From Brevibacterium rongguiense (GTDB lineage Bacteria > Actinomycetota > Actinomycetes > Actinomycetales > Brevibacteriaceae), in the NCBI RefSeq assembly GCF_009857845.1, contig NZ_WWEQ01000005.1:1-64000 (forward strand): a stretch of DNA of 64,000 nucleotides, read 5' to 3'. Position numbers and translations under genes: made by a program. The notes under the pieces were generated by a model, which saw only the letters and a program-made list of their open reading frames with translations, searched no databases and was not told where the DNA came from. Shown here one piece after another: positions 1-11,331 of the stretch. Within the stretch, counting starts at the first letter, position 1, and each line of letters starts with the position of its first letter.

Positions 1-578
1 CGCGGGGCCGCCCGCGGCGGAGCGTCGGCCGCGCGCTCGGCGAGGCCCGGGTGGAGCGCGAGGAGCCCGAGGATCGCGGTGAGCCCGGCCGCGATGAGCC
101 ACAGCCGCGCGCTGCTCAGCCCGGCCGCGCGGCCGGCGATGACGAGGCAGCTGGAGGCCGCGATACCGGCCCCCACTCCCGCGAACCCGCGGGCCAGGCG
201 CGCACTGGACCCGATCGCCCGGGAGCAGTGGACGAAGACGATCCCGCTGGCCAGCCCGGCGGCGAACCGCAGCAGCCACCACACGGGCACGCTCGCCGCG
301 CCCAGCTCCAGGGCCATGGCCGCCTCGCTGGCCACGATGGCGAGGAGGGAGGCGCGGAGGAGTCCGCGGTGGTCGCCGGTGCGCGGCACCGCGATGGTGA
401 GCGCCGCGCCGGCGAAGTAGCCCAGGTAGTTGGCCGCGGCGATCGCAGCCCCCGCGGCCGGGGCGAGCCCCGTGTCCGCGCCGATGAGCGGCAGCAGCGG
501 GGTGTAGACGAAGCGGCCCACGCCGATCGCGGCGGCGAAGCCGGCGGCGATCGACAGCGTCTTCCCCCGGCCGGCCAT
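1..578 (-). CDS. YbfB/YjiJ-family MFS transporter, 3' end cut by window
   Basis: About 192 codons lie in the window; the C-terminal half runs off the left edge. Residues 21-32 read GRFVYTPLLPLI, the N-terminal signature of the YbfB/YjiJ branch of the major facilitator superfamily, and further hydrophobic segments follow. Members are 12-segment membrane transporters of about 400 residues; the substrate is not known. The ATG at 578 sits 6 nt behind TAGGGT, so the mRNA probably starts at the start codon. The gene is divergent from the antiporter that starts at 708. Confidence 0.8.
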   Translation of the reverse strand, partial: MAGRGKTLSIAAGFAAAIGVGRFVYTPLLPLIGADTGLAPAAGAAIAAANYLGYFAGAALTIAVPRTGDHRGLLRASLLAIVASEAAMALELGAASVPVWWLLRFAAGLASGIVFVHCSRAIGSSARLARGFAGVGAGIAASSCLVIAGRAAGLSSARLWLIAAGLTAILGLLALHPGLAERAADAPPRAAP

Positions 579-584
579 GGCGCC

Positions 585-590
585 ACCCTA
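585..590 (-). promoter_or_regulatory. -10 hexamer TAGGGT, leaderless start of MFS gene
   Basis: TAGGGT is followed by 6 nt and the ATG at 578. This matches TANNNT and the spacing expected when transcription starts at the start codon. Inference from sequence only. Confidence 0.5.
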
Positions 591-707
591 GCGCCGCCGC
601 CCGGCCCGCCCGCGGGCAGTCCAGCCGGGCGCCGCCCGCCCGCGGACACCGGCCCGTGGCCGGCCGGCCTTTGCCATACTGGAGCGGAAGAACCGAGGAG
701 GCCCGGC

Positions 708-2375
708 GTGGAGATGATGATCCTGCTCATCGTGTTGGGCATGGGCACGGTGCTCGTGGTGGGCGTGGGCGATCGCCTGCGGCTGCCGTGGCCGGCGCTC
801 ATGGTCTTCCTCGGCGCCGCGGTGGCCCTCATCCCGGGCCTCGAGGTCATCGAGATCGACCCCGATCTCATCCTCCCCCTCTTCCTGCCCCCGCTGCTCT
901 TCGCCACCGCCCAGCGCACCTCCTGGACGATGTTCCGCAGCCGCTGGCGCACCATCCTCTTCCTCGCGGTCGGGCTGGTCGGCGCGACCGTCGCCGTCGT
1001 CACCGCCACCGCGCTGTGGCTCATCCCCGGCATCACCCTCTCCGCCGCGATCGCGCTGGGCGCCATGGTCGCGCCCCCGGACCCCGTGGCCGTCGAGGCG
1101 GTCTCCGGGTCCGTCTCCCTGCCCCGGCGCATCCTCCAGGTGCTCCAGAGCGAGGGCCTGTTCAACGACGCCGCGGCCCTCGTCGTCTTCCAGTTCGCCG
1201 TGGCCGCGACGATGGAGGGCTCCCGGGTGGACTTCGGCCAGCTGCTCCTCAGCTTCGTGGTCTCCGCGGTGCTCGCGGTGGTCGTCGGCCTCGTCCTCTC
1301 CCTGGGCCTGCGCGTCCTCCTGCGCTTCACGCAGAACAGCGTCGCGCGCTCAATGGCCCACCTCGTCCTCCCGTTCGCCGTCTACCTCGTGGCCGAGCAC
1401 GTCAACGCCTCCGGCGTCATCGCCGTGGTCGTCGCGGCGCTGGAGATGCGCCAGCACGACGATGCGGAGCAGGTCGAGGAGCGGCTCATGCAGAACGCGA
1501 CGTGGGAGGTGCTGGAGATGCTCATCACGGGCGTCGCCTTCGGCCTCATCGGCCTGGAGCTGCGCATCACCCTCATGGGCACGGACGCGAACATCGTCCA
1601 GGCGATCGTGGGCGGCCTCGTCATCTCCGCCGTCATGCTCGTCACGCGGTTCGCGTGGCTGTTCGCCGGCACCTACCTCATCGACCCGCGGGCCCAGCGG
1701 GGCCGGTCGTTCGCGGACTACCTCAAGGGCACGGTGGTCATGACGTGGGGCGGCATGCGCGGACTGGCCACCCTGGCGCTCGCCCTGTCCCTGCCGTACA
1801 CGACGGACGACGGCAGCCCCTTCCCGGCCCGCACGTCCATCCTCATGGTCGTCGTCGCCGTGCTCGCCACGACGCTGCTCGCCGCCGGCCTGACGTTCCC
1901 CGCGCTCGTCAACCGCCTGGGCCTGACGGGGGCCAAGGAGCACGCGCAGGAGGCGCGGATCGCCGCGCGCGCCCGGCGCGCCTCGCTCAGCGCCCTCAAG
2001 CACGCCCCGGACGTTCCCGAGGAGGTCCGCGAGGAGCTGCGCAAGCGCATGCACCAGCTCGAGGGCCGGCTCGCGGGCGAGGACGAGGAGGGGCAGCGCA
2101 CCGGCGCCATCAAGCAGCTGCAGCAGTACCGCGGCGCCTTCAGGCAGATGCAGGCGCTCTCGCTCAAGGCCGCCCGGGCCGAGGTGCTGCGGGCCCGCTC
2201 CGAGCGCGGGGTCGATCCCGCGGCCGCCGATCAGGTCCTCCACCGGCTCGACCTCCAGACCGCCCTGCTCGACCAGCCCACGGGAATGCTCCCGCTCGTG
2301 CGCGAGCGGCCGGAGAACTGGCCGCAGCCGGGGGCCGCGGGGGGTGGCGCGGGCGCCGCGCGCGAGCAAGACTGA
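708..2375 (+). CDS. Na+/H+ antiporter, CPA1/NhaP type
   Basis: A 555-residue protein with about 12 hydrophobic segments in the first 400 residues and a charged cytoplasmic tail. It matches the CPA1 sodium/proton exchanger family: MVAPPDPVAV and EGLFNDAAALV are the paired motifs of the ion-binding core, and GTVVMTWGGMRGLATLALALS is the conserved late-core stretch. By family it exports Na+ (or K+) for H+ across the membrane and supports pH and salt balance. I chose GTG 708 because ACCGAGGAG lies 7 nt upstream; ATG 714 and 717 are alternatives. CATACT at 675-680 is a possible -10. Confidence 0.87.
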   Translation: MEMMILLIVLGMGTVLVVGVGDRLRLPWPALMVFLGAAVALIPGLEVIEIDPDLILPLFLPPLLFATAQRTSWTMFRSRWRTILFLAVGLVGATVAVVTATALWLIPGITLSAAIALGAMVAPPDPVAVEAVSGSVSLPRRILQVLQSEGLFNDAAALVVFQFAVAATMEGSRVDFGQLLLSFVVSAVLAVVVGLVLSLGLRVLLRFTQNSVARSMAHLVLPFAVYLVAEHVNASGVIAVVVAALEMRQHDDAEQVEERLMQNATWEVLEMLITGVAFGLIGLELRITLMGTDANIVQAIVGGLVISAVMLVTRFAWLFAGTYLIDPRAQRGRSFADYLKGTVVMTWGGMRGLATLALALSLPYTTDDGSPFPARTSILMVVVAVLATTLLAAGLTFPALVNRLGLTGAKEHAQEARIAARARRASLSALKHAPDVPEEVREELRKRMHQLEGRLAGEDEEGQRTGAIKQLQQYRGAFRQMQALSLKAARAEVLRARSERGVDPAAADQVLHRLDLQTALLDQPTGMLPLVRERPENWPQPGAAGGGAGAAREQD

Positions 2376-2416
2376 GGGCAGCACGAGCGCGCAGCCTCCG
2401 CAGCACCGGTCCAGAA

Positions 2417-2437
2417 GTTGAGCGGAATAGACTCAAG
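2417..2437 (+). promoter_or_regulatory. HAIR element, probable HspR operator of clpB
   Basis: GTTGAGC-N7-ACTCAAG matches the HAIR consensus CTTGAGT-N7-ACTCAAG at 12 of 14 positions with exact spacing; the right half is perfect. It ends 56 nt before clpB. In actinobacteria HspR binds such boxes and represses dnaK and clpB operons until heat shock. No hspR gene lies in the window. Confidence 0.75.
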
Positions 2438-2493
2438 TCTGGCGCGTTGTACACGGAGAAGAGACTTATTCGCACGTCAGAAAGGAGTCCACC

Positions 2494-5181
<2,688 letters not shown>

Positions 5182-5208
5182 GCCGAGCGCCCAGCGCAGG
5201 CCCAGCGC

Positions 5209-5256
5209 AGCGAGCGGCGGGGCGCCGATCGGAAGATCGGCGCCCCGCCGCTCGCT
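5209..5256. terminator. Bidirectional terminator between clpB and convergent gene
   Basis: Two perfectly complementary 22-nt arms (5209-5230 and 5235-5256) around a GGAA tetraloop lie between two converging genes. There is no strong T tract, as is usual at high G+C. Confidence 0.85.
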
Positions 5257-5270
5257 GAGTGCGGGCCGGC

Positions 5271-6134
5271 TCAGGAGGCCGGCAGCAGGTTCTCGTCGAT
5301 CTTCTGGCCGTCGCCGCGGGTGACGAGGCAGACGATGGCGCGGCTCTCCGCGTTCTGCCAGCCGGCCTCGTTCGGGGCGCTGAACTGGCTGATGTAGTTG
5401 CCCCCGGCGGCCTTGGAACTGTCGACGGCGCCCTTGGCCTGCTTGCTGCAGAAGCTCGTGGCCTCCTGCTTGAGCGCCGAGGAGCCCGGGTAGGAGCTCG
5501 TCGCCAGGGGCTTGGACCCGTAGACCTGGCCGTAGTGGGGCTGCGTGCACTCGATGCGCTCCACCGTCTGCACGCTGCCGGGCTTCTCCGCGATGCAGTC
5601 GCCCACCTGGAGCGCGCCGAGCGCCACGGTGGCCCGGCCGGAGCCTCCCGCGCCCGAGGCGCCCTCGTCGGAGTCGCCGCCCTGCCCTGCGCTCGGGCCG
5701 GTCCCCGCCTGCGGCTCGTCACCGGACGGGCCGCTCAGGGCGCGCACCGCGGCGAGGCCGCCGCCGGCGACGAGGCCCAGGACGATGACGCCGGCGATGA
5801 CGAGCATGGCGATGAGCCCGCCGCGGCGCCTGCGCGGGCCCGCGGGGGGCAGGCCCGCGGCGCCTCCGGGCGGGTAGGCGCCGTAGGGCTGCTGCTGATA
5901 GCCGCCCTGCTGCGGGTAGGAGCCCTGGTGGTAGCCGCCCTGCTGCTGGAAGCCGCTCTGCTGCTGAGAATGATCCTGCTGCTGAGAGGGATCCTGCCGG
6001 TAGGAGGGATCCTGGCGGTAGGAGGGCTGCGGCCCGGGGCCGGGCCCCTGTCCCGGAAAGCCCGGTGCCGCCGAGGCGGGCGGCGGGCCCTGCGGGTAGC
6101 GCGGCTGGCCGTCGGGGCGGGGAGGCTGGGTCAT
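5271..6134 (-). CDS. Membrane protein with septum-formation-like domain
   Basis: 287 residues. The first ~95 are low-complexity, rich in Q, G, P, Y and S, and contain SYRQDP repeats. A basic RRRR precedes one membrane segment (about 108-130). The outer domain carries GDCIA and IECTQPHYGQVYG, the cysteine and PH pattern of the septum-formation family found in actinobacterial membrane proteins. The tail and domain place the repeats in the cytoplasm and the domain outside. Function unknown; the family name does not prove a role in division. The ATG at 6134 lies 6 nt behind TAGGCT. Confidence 0.7.
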   Translation of the reverse strand: MTQPPRPDGQPRYPQGPPPASAAPGFPGQGPGPGPQPSYRQDPSYRQDPSQQQDHSQQQSGFQQQGGYHQGSYPQQGGYQQQPYGAYPPGGAAGLPPAGPRRRRGGLIAMLVIAGVIVLGLVAGGGLAAVRALSGPSGDEPQAGTGPSAGQGGDSDEGASGAGGSGRATVALGALQVGDCIAEKPGSVQTVERIECTQPHYGQVYGSKPLATSSYPGSSALKQEATSFCSKQAKGAVDSSKAAGGNYISQFSAPNEAGWQNAESRAIVCLVTRGDGQKIDENLLPAS

Positions 6135-6140
6135 GCCCCG

Positions 6141-6146
6141 AGCCTA
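6141..6146 (-). promoter_or_regulatory. -10 hexamer TAGGCT, leaderless
   Basis: TAGGCT, 6 nt, then the ATG at 6134. No Shine-Dalgarno sequence is present in the gap. Confidence 0.5.
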
Positions 6147-6177
6147 CGGGGTGCGCCCGCGCGCGGGGAAGGCGGCG

Positions 6178-6963
6178 TCAGTCCGCGTAGTCGACGATGA
6201 CCGGGGCGTGGTCGGAGGCGCCCTTGCCCTTGCGCTCCTCGCGATCGATCCGCGCATCGGCGACCCGCTCGGCCAGCGCCCGCGAGGCGAGCTGGAAATC
6301 GATCCGCATGCCCTGCTTCTTGGGGAAGCGCAGCTGCTGGTAGTCCCAGAACGTGTAGGCGCCCGGCGTGTGCGCGCGGGTGACCTCGGCAAGCCCCGCG
6401 TCGAGGAGCGCCTGGAATGCGTCGCGCTCCGGCTGCGAGACGTGCGTGGCGCCCTCGAACTCCGCCATGTCCCACACGTCCTCGTCGCGCGGGGCGACGT
6501 TGAAGTCCCCGCACAGCACCAGCCGGGCAGCGGCATCGGCCGCGAGCTCCGCGGCCACCGCCTCCCGCAGGCGGTCGAGCCACGCGAGCTTGTAGGCGTA
6601 GTGGGGGTGGTCGAGCTCCCGGCCGTTGGGCACGTAGAGCGAGTGGACCCGCACCCCGGCGCAGAGCGCGGAGATGGCCCGCGCCTCGGCGGCGTCGTCC
6701 TCGCCCCAGCCGGGCATGCCCTCGAAGCCGATCCGGGCGTCCGCGAGGCCCACGCGGGAGGCGATGGCGACGCCGTTCCACTGGTTGAGCCCGTGGAAGG
6801 CGACCTCGTAGCCGCGCGAGTCGAAGACCTCGCGGGGGAACTGGGAGTCCTTCGCCTTGAGCTCTTGGATGGCGAGCACGTCGACGTCCGAGCGGTCGAG
6901 GAAGGCCCCCACCCGCTCGGCTCGGGCTCGGATCGAGTTGACGTTCCAGGTAGCGATGCGCAC
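6178..6963 (-). CDS. xthA: Exodeoxyribonuclease III
   Basis: A 261-residue protein of the exonuclease III/AP endonuclease family. It opens with RIATWNVNSIRAR (N7), has the metal-binding glutamate in IQELKAKD (E34), the central LCGDFNVAPRDEDVWD and the final SDHAPVIVDY with the catalytic histidine. The enzyme cuts DNA at abasic sites and removes nucleotides from 3' ends during base-excision repair. Length is standard (E. coli 268). The GTG start is 7 nt behind TAGAGT. It is divergent from the SDR gene at 7025, with only about 60 nt between the start codons. Confidence 0.93.
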   Translation of the reverse strand: MRIATWNVNSIRARAERVGAFLDRSDVDVLAIQELKAKDSQFPREVFDSRGYEVAFHGLNQWNGVAIASRVGLADARIGFEGMPGWGEDDAAEARAISALCAGVRVHSLYVPNGRELDHPHYAYKLAWLDRLREAVAAELAADAAARLVLCGDFNVAPRDEDVWDMAEFEGATHVSQPERDAFQALLDAGLAEVTRAHTPGAYTFWDYQQLRFPKKQGMRIDFQLASRALAERVADARIDREERKGKGASDHAPVIVDYAD

Positions 6964-6970
6964 GCTGCCG

Positions 6971-6976
6971 ACTCTA
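6971..6976 (-). promoter_or_regulatory. -10 hexamer TAGAGT, leaderless xthA
   Basis: TAGAGT, 7 nt, then GTG at 6963. The leaderless reading also explains why the first in-frame GTG, with no Shine-Dalgarno, is used. Confidence 0.5.
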
Positions 6977-7012
6977 GCGGACGGCGCCTCGCGCCCGCCT
7001 CGAGCGCGCGCC

Positions 7013-7018
7013 TACGCT
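7013..7018 (+). promoter_or_regulatory. -10 hexamer TACGCT, leaderless SDR gene
   Basis: TACGCT, then GGGCCC (6 nt), then ATG at 7025. Confidence 0.5.
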
Positions 7019-7024
7019 GGGCCC

Positions 7025-7864
7025 ATGGACACAGCCCCCAAGGACACAGAGCCCCTGGACACGGCCGCGCCGCGCGAGACGGCCCCGCGCGCGCTCATCA
7101 CCGGTTCGACGAGCGGGATCGGCGCCGCATTCGCCGCGCAGCTCGCCCAGGAGGGCTATGACCTCGTGCTCGTCGCCCGCGGCGCTCAGCGGCTCGAGGC
7201 GCAGGCCGCGCAGCTGCGCGAGCGCTGGGGGATCGGCGCCTCGGCGGTGCCCGCCGACCTGGCGACCGAGGCGGGCATCGCCGCCGTCGCGGAGGTCATC
7301 GACGCCGAGCGGATCGACGTGCTCGTCAACAACGCGGGCTACGGGCTGGCGAGCTCCGCGCTCGAGACCCCGGTGGCCGAGCTCGCCGCGATGTCGACGG
7401 TGCTCCTGCGCGCCGTGCAGGTGCTCTCGTGGCATGCGGCCCGGCGGATGCTCGACCGCGGGCGCGGCGGCATCGTCACCGTCACCTCGCTGGCAGCGCT
7501 CACGACCATGGGGGAGTACGCGGCGGACAAGGCGGCCGCCACCGTCTTCACCGAGAGCCTCGCCGCGGAGCTCGCGGGCACCCCGGTCACCGCCACGGCG
7601 GTGCTGCCGGGCTTCGTCGCCACGCAGTTCCACGCGGCCATGGGCGCGCAGCGGCCCGCCTTCCCGCGGCTCGCGTGGCTGCGTCCCGAGCAGGTGGCGC
7701 GCGAGGCGCTGGCCGCCGCGCGCCGCGGGGCCGTGACCTGCGTGCCCGGCGCCCAGTACCGGGTCCTCGCGGCGGTTGCCCCGCTGGTGCCCCGGCCGCT
7801 CGTGCGCTGGGCCAGCGCCGGCTTCGGATTCGACCGCGCCGCGCGCGCCGCCCCGGTCTCATAA
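7025..7864 (+). CDS. Short-chain dehydrogenase/reductase
   Basis: 279 residues with the full SDR plan: cofactor motif TGSTSGIG (26-33), NNAGYG, a catalytic serine in VTSLAAL and the YAADK (YxxxK) pair. It should be an NAD(P)H-dependent oxidoreductase with a Rossmann fold in the cytosol. A threonine- and aspartate-rich N-terminal stretch of about 20 residues precedes the fold. Closest in style to the DltE/SadH-like classical SDRs, but the substrate cannot be read from the sequence. It stands alone, divergent from xthA. Confidence 0.85.
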   Translation: MDTAPKDTEPLDTAAPRETAPRALITGSTSGIGAAFAAQLAQEGYDLVLVARGAQRLEAQAAQLRERWGIGASAVPADLATEAGIAAVAEVIDAERIDVLVNNAGYGLASSALETPVAELAAMSTVLLRAVQVLSWHAARRMLDRGRGGIVTVTSLAALTTMGEYAADKAAATVFTESLAAELAGTPVTATAVLPGFVATQFHAAMGAQRPAFPRLAWLRPEQVAREALAAARRGAVTCVPGAQYRVLAAVAPLVPRPLVRWASAGFGFDRAARAAPVS

Positions 7865-8098
7865 GCGGCAGGGGCGCCTGCTGCTCCGCGGTGCTCGCAC
7901 GGGCAAGGGCGCCCTGTGCAATCCCCGCCCTGGCGGGCCGCAGGGAGCCCTGTCCGGCCGTCGGACGTGACGGAAACGTGACGCTGCAGACTTGTCCGAT
8001 TATTGGGATGGGCCGCAGGATAGGGGCATCCGTCCGGTGGGGATCGGGCGGATAATGGGCGTATGGGGATGCGTCCAGGTACTCGAGGGGAGTGCCGC

Positions 8099-8134
8099 GA
8101 GGCCCGAGTGCAGCGTTCGCGCCGCTCGGGCCTC
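8099..8134 (+). terminator. 10-bp inverted repeat upstream of pyrE
   Basis: GAGGCCCGAG (8099-8108) and CTCGGGCCTC (8125-8134) are perfect complements with a 16-nt loop, followed by a pyrimidine stretch. It may end transcription from the SDR gene, or act as an attenuator if transcription of pyrE starts further upstream than the hexamer at 8171. Confidence 0.45.
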
Positions 8135-8170
8135 TTCCCATTCCCCCGCGCGCTGCCCGCAGGGGCCCCA

Positions 8171-8176
8171 TAGGAT
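8171..8176 (+). promoter_or_regulatory. -10 hexamer TAGGAT, leaderless pyrE
   Basis: TAGGAT, 6 nt, then ATG at 8183. Confidence 0.55.
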
Positions 8177-8182
8177 TGGCCC

Positions 8183-8755
8183 ATGGCTTCATCATCTCCC
8201 GCGCAGACCCGTGCCGCGCTGCTGGCCCTCATCGACGAACTCGCCGTGGTCCGTGGTGCGGTCACCCTGTCCTCCGGCAGGCAGGCCGACTACTACCTGG
8301 ATCTGCGCCGCATCACCCTCGACCACCGCTCGGCCCCGCTCGTGGGCGACCTCGTCCTCGACGTGCTCGAAGAGGCGGGGCTGCTGGCCGAGGTCTCGGC
8401 CGTGGGGGGGCTGACGATGGGCGCCGATCCCGTCGGCACGGCCGCCATGCAGCGCTCCGTGCTGCGCGGCGCCCCCGTCGACGCCTTCGTCGTGCGCAAG
8501 GAGGCCAAGAAGCACGGCATGGGCCGCCGCGTCGAGGGCCCTGACGTCGCCGGGCGCAAGGTCGTCGCCGTCGAGGACACCTCGACGACCGGCGGCTCCG
8601 TCCTCACCGCCGTCCAGGCGCTGCGCGAGGCCGGGGCGGAGGTGGTGGCCGTCGTCGTCGTCATGGACCGCAGCACCGGCGCCAAGGAGCGCGTGGAGGC
8701 CGAGGGGATCCCCTACCTGGCCGCGCTCACCACGGCAGACCTCGGCCTGGACTGA
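8183..8755 (+). CDS. pyrE: Orotate phosphoribosyltransferase
   Basis: 190 residues, typical for PyrE. It shows LSSGRQADYYLDLR near the N-terminus, a KEAKKHGMGRRVEG loop with the catalytic lysines, and the PRPP-binding motif VVAVEDTSTTGGSV. It joins orotate to PRPP to make orotidine 5'-monophosphate in pyrimidine synthesis. It is followed at 8898 by an ABC transporter pair. The other pyr genes are not in the window. Confidence 0.95.
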   Translation: MASSSPAQTRAALLALIDELAVVRGAVTLSSGRQADYYLDLRRITLDHRSAPLVGDLVLDVLEEAGLLAEVSAVGGLTMGADPVGTAAMQRSVLRGAPVDAFVVRKEAKKHGMGRRVEGPDVAGRKVVAVEDTSTTGGSVLTAVQALREAGAEVVAVVVVMDRSTGAKERVEAEGIPYLAALTTADLGLD

Positions 8756-8897
8756 GGCGGGCGCCCGGCCGCGCGCCGTTTCGCGGCGGCTGGGAGTCGC
8801 CCCAGAGTGCGCCGGTTGCGCGGGCCGGGATTGGACCAGGGGCCCCCCGCGCGACAGACTGGGAGGCGCGCTCAATCCGCTACGCGAAGGACGATCA

Positions 8898-9764
8898 GTG
8901 CTCGACATCTCCCATCTGACGGTGAAGTCCGGTTCGAAGACCTGGCTCGACGACGTCTCGCTGACCGCCGCCGCGCGCCGCATCACCGGCGTCGTGGGCC
9001 CCCGCGGCTCCGGCAAGACCGAGCTGGCCCGCGCCATCGTGGGCCTCATCGAGCCCGCCGCGGGCACGATCTCGCTCGAGGGCGAGGAGCTGGGCTTCGG
9101 CGATCGCCAGAACTTCGGCTACCTCCCGGCCGAGCGCGGCGGCTACCCGAACATGAAGGTCCTCGACCAGATCGTGTTCTTCGCCCGCCTCCACGGCATG
9201 ACGATGGGCGCCGCCGAGCGCAACGCGATCACGCTGCTCGCGCGCCTTGACCTCTCCGACCGCGGCTACGCCCCGCTCTCGCAGCTCAGCGGCACCGAGG
9301 CCGCGCGCGTCGACATCGCCGCGCTGCTCGCCGCCGATCCGGATGTCGTCGTCCTCGACGAGCCGTTCGACGGCCTCGACGCCGTGAGCGCCGAGCTCGT
9401 CTTCGACCTGCTGCGCGACCACGCCGACTCCGGGGTGCCGGTCCTCTTCACCACGGACCGCTGGGAGCTCGCCCAGTCCGCCGCGGACGACTTCGCGATC
9501 CTCAGCCACGGCACGATCGCCGAGGCGGGCACCCTGGCCCAGCTGCAGCGCGGCGGGGTGGAGTGCCGGGCGGAGTTCGAATCGGGCGCGCGGGCCAAGA
9601 AGGCCGCCGCGCAGATTCCCAGCGCCCGCGCCGAGGGCGCGCACGTGGCGTTCCCGGCGGCCGATGCGGCCGCCGCCGCCGCGCTCATCGCACGCCAGTC
9701 CGGTGTGCTCAGCTTCGAAACCACAGGCCCTGACCTGGCAGAACTCTTCAAGGAGCGGGTGTAA
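8898..9764 (+). CDS. ABC transporter ATP-binding protein, NatA-like
   Basis: 288 residues with Walker A GPRGSGKT, Q-loop region FGYLPAERGGYPNM and Walker B VVVLDEPFDGLD. The signature loop reads LSGTE instead of LSGGQ, a mild deviation. The YLPAERGGYP segment and the ~65-residue C-terminal domain resemble the NatA branch. It energises the permease that follows one base after its stop; the pair should form an ABC-2 exporter. GTG 8898 is the only start that keeps the first beta strand. Substrate unknown. Confidence 0.83.
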   Translation: MLDISHLTVKSGSKTWLDDVSLTAAARRITGVVGPRGSGKTELARAIVGLIEPAAGTISLEGEELGFGDRQNFGYLPAERGGYPNMKVLDQIVFFARLHGMTMGAAERNAITLLARLDLSDRGYAPLSQLSGTEAARVDIAALLAADPDVVVLDEPFDGLDAVSAELVFDLLRDHADSGVPVLFTTDRWELAQSAADDFAILSHGTIAEAGTLAQLQRGGVECRAEFESGARAKKAAAQIPSARAEGAHVAFPAADAAAAAALIARQSGVLSFETTGPDLAELFKERV

Positions 9765-9765
9765 C

Positions 9766-11331
9766 TTGACCGACCGCACGAATGACAGCCAGCGCAAGCC
9801 CGGCCGTCCCAAGCGCTCGCAGGATCCCGCGGACATCGGCGCGGCCGGTCTGGGCCGGTCCGACGACACCGTCGTCGACGAGCCGGGTGTGCAGGCCGAC
9901 GCGGCCGCCGACCGCGCGGCGGCCGATGGGCCCCATGACGAGGAGATCGAGATCGTCGAGTACTCGGAGGATGTGCCCTTCGAGCTGCGCGAGGAGGCGC
10001 CCGCTGCCGGCCGTGAGCCCAAGACGGGCCTCGTCGCCGAGTTCCGCGAGCTGAGCGGCCGACAGGCCGCCTGGCTCGTGTCGAACCGGGAGACGGGCGT
10101 CGTCTCCCGCAGCCCCCTGTTCTACGTGACCGCGCTCGTCATCGGCCTGGCCGTGATCGCCGGGCTCATCATCGGCGTGGGCCAGAAGTCCGACCCGCAG
10201 GGCGGTGACACCACGCTTGCGACCGTGGGCGCGGGCGACCAGGCCGCCATGATCGAGCAGCAGCTGGGCATCAAGGTCCAGGATGTGCAGTCGGTCGAGG
10301 AGGCGCAGAAGCTCGTGCGCGAGCACCGAGTGGACGCCGCCTACGTCTCCGATCCCACCGGCCAGGGCGAGGCCACGCTCATCGCGCTCAACTCCGAGCC
10401 CACGGCGGTGATGGAGAAGCTGCAGCCGAAGATGAACGTCACCTACCTCGAGCAGCCGGCCGTCAAGGCCGAGGTGGCCGTCCCGCTCGCCTGGGCGATG
10501 GGCGGGCTCGCCCTCGCTGCGATCCTCACGCTGGGCGCCGCCCTGTACGGCAACCTGCGCACCGAGCGCAGGAATCGGATCACCGAGATCCTCGCCGCCA
10601 CGATCTCGCCGCGCGCCGCGGCGTGGGGGCGCGTGTGGGGCCTGACGGTGCTCAGCCTGGGCTACCTCGTCATCGCGGCGGGCGTTGCGCTGCTGGGGAT
10701 GTCGATCATCGGCGAGACCGATCTCGCCGTGGCGATGCTGCCGGGCCTGGGCTGGTTCGCAGGCCTCTACCTGTGCACGGTCTTCCTGTCGCTGGCCCTC
10801 TTCCTGTGGGCCGGCACGCTGACCGGCAAGCGCGCGGCGCGCTTCCTCCTCGGGCTGACCGTCGTGCTCGCGGTGGCCGGAGTGCTCGTGCCCATGGTCT
10901 TCGCGAAGTCCGCCGAAGTGCTGCGCATCCTCTCCTACATTCCGTTCGCCTCCGCCGTGGCGATGCCGCTGCGCATCTTCGCGAACCAGGCGCAGTGGTG
11001 GGAGGCGCTCATCGCCGTGGCGATCGCGCTGGTCGCCGGGCTCATCGTCTTCGCCGCGGCCGCCGCGGCCTACCGGGCGAACCTGCTGCGCGGCACGGGT
11101 CGGGCGGGCAAGGCCGTGACCGCGAAGAAGGCGCGCAAGGCCAAGGCCGGCGACGCGAAGAACGGCGCTGCCAAGGCGGACGCGGCTCCCGCGGATGCCG
11201 CCGAGGACGAGAGCGCCACGGCGGAGGACGCGGACGCCAAGACCAAGACCAAGGCGAAGGCGAAGCCCAGTGCGGGCGGCACCTCGGCGGCCGCGAAGGG
11301 CGCGAAGCCCAGTGCCGCCGCGGACGAGTGA
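9766..11331 (+). CDS. ABC-2 type permease, NatB-like
   Basis: 521 residues from a TTG start, 1 nt after the ATPase stop, with AAGGAG 10 nt upstream. The first ~110 residues are acidic and probably disordered. One membrane segment (about 115-135), a ~100-residue external region and about five clustered membrane segments (about 240-440) follow: the layout of NatB/YhaP-type exporters. The last ~70 residues are a K/A/D-rich tail. The N- and C-terminal low-complexity extensions are longer than in the B. subtilis protein. The stop overlaps the trmH-like start. Confidence 0.78.
   Translation: MTDRTNDSQRKPGRPKRSQDPADIGAAGLGRSDDTVVDEPGVQADAAADRAAADGPHDEEIEIVEYSEDVPFELREEAPAAGREPKTGLVAEFRELSGRQAAWLVSNRETGVVSRSPLFYVTALVIGLAVIAGLIIGVGQKSDPQGGDTTLATVGAGDQAAMIEQQLGIKVQDVQSVEEAQKLVREHRVDAAYVSDPTGQGEATLIALNSEPTAVMEKLQPKMNVTYLEQPAVKAEVAVPLAWAMGGLALAAILTLGAALYGNLRTERRNRITEILAATISPRAAAWGRVWGLTVLSLGYLVIAAGVALLGMSIIGETDLAVAMLPGLGWFAGLYLCTVFLSLALFLWAGTLTGKRAARFLLGLTVVLAVAGVLVPMVFAKSAEVLRILSYIPFASAVAMPLRIFANQAQWWEALIAVAIALVAGLIVFAAAAAAYRANLLRGTGRAGKAVTAKKARKAKAGDAKNGAAKADAAPADAAEDESATAEDADAKTKTKAKAKPSAGGTSAAAKGAKPSAAADE

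Larger units (their letters stand above)
7865..8182 (+). other. 318-bp intergenic region before pyrE
   Basis: No credible gene. It holds two CGTGACG copies near 7966-7982, an inverted repeat at 8099-8134 and the pyrE -10 hexamer at 8171-8176. The size leaves room for regulation of pyrE or for a terminator of the SDR gene. Confidence 0.5.

Noticed and set aside
116-1330. 404-codon minus-strand frame over the antiporter and MFS genes
   Set aside because: Shadow frame; R/P/S-rich, no motifs, and both true genes are well supported.
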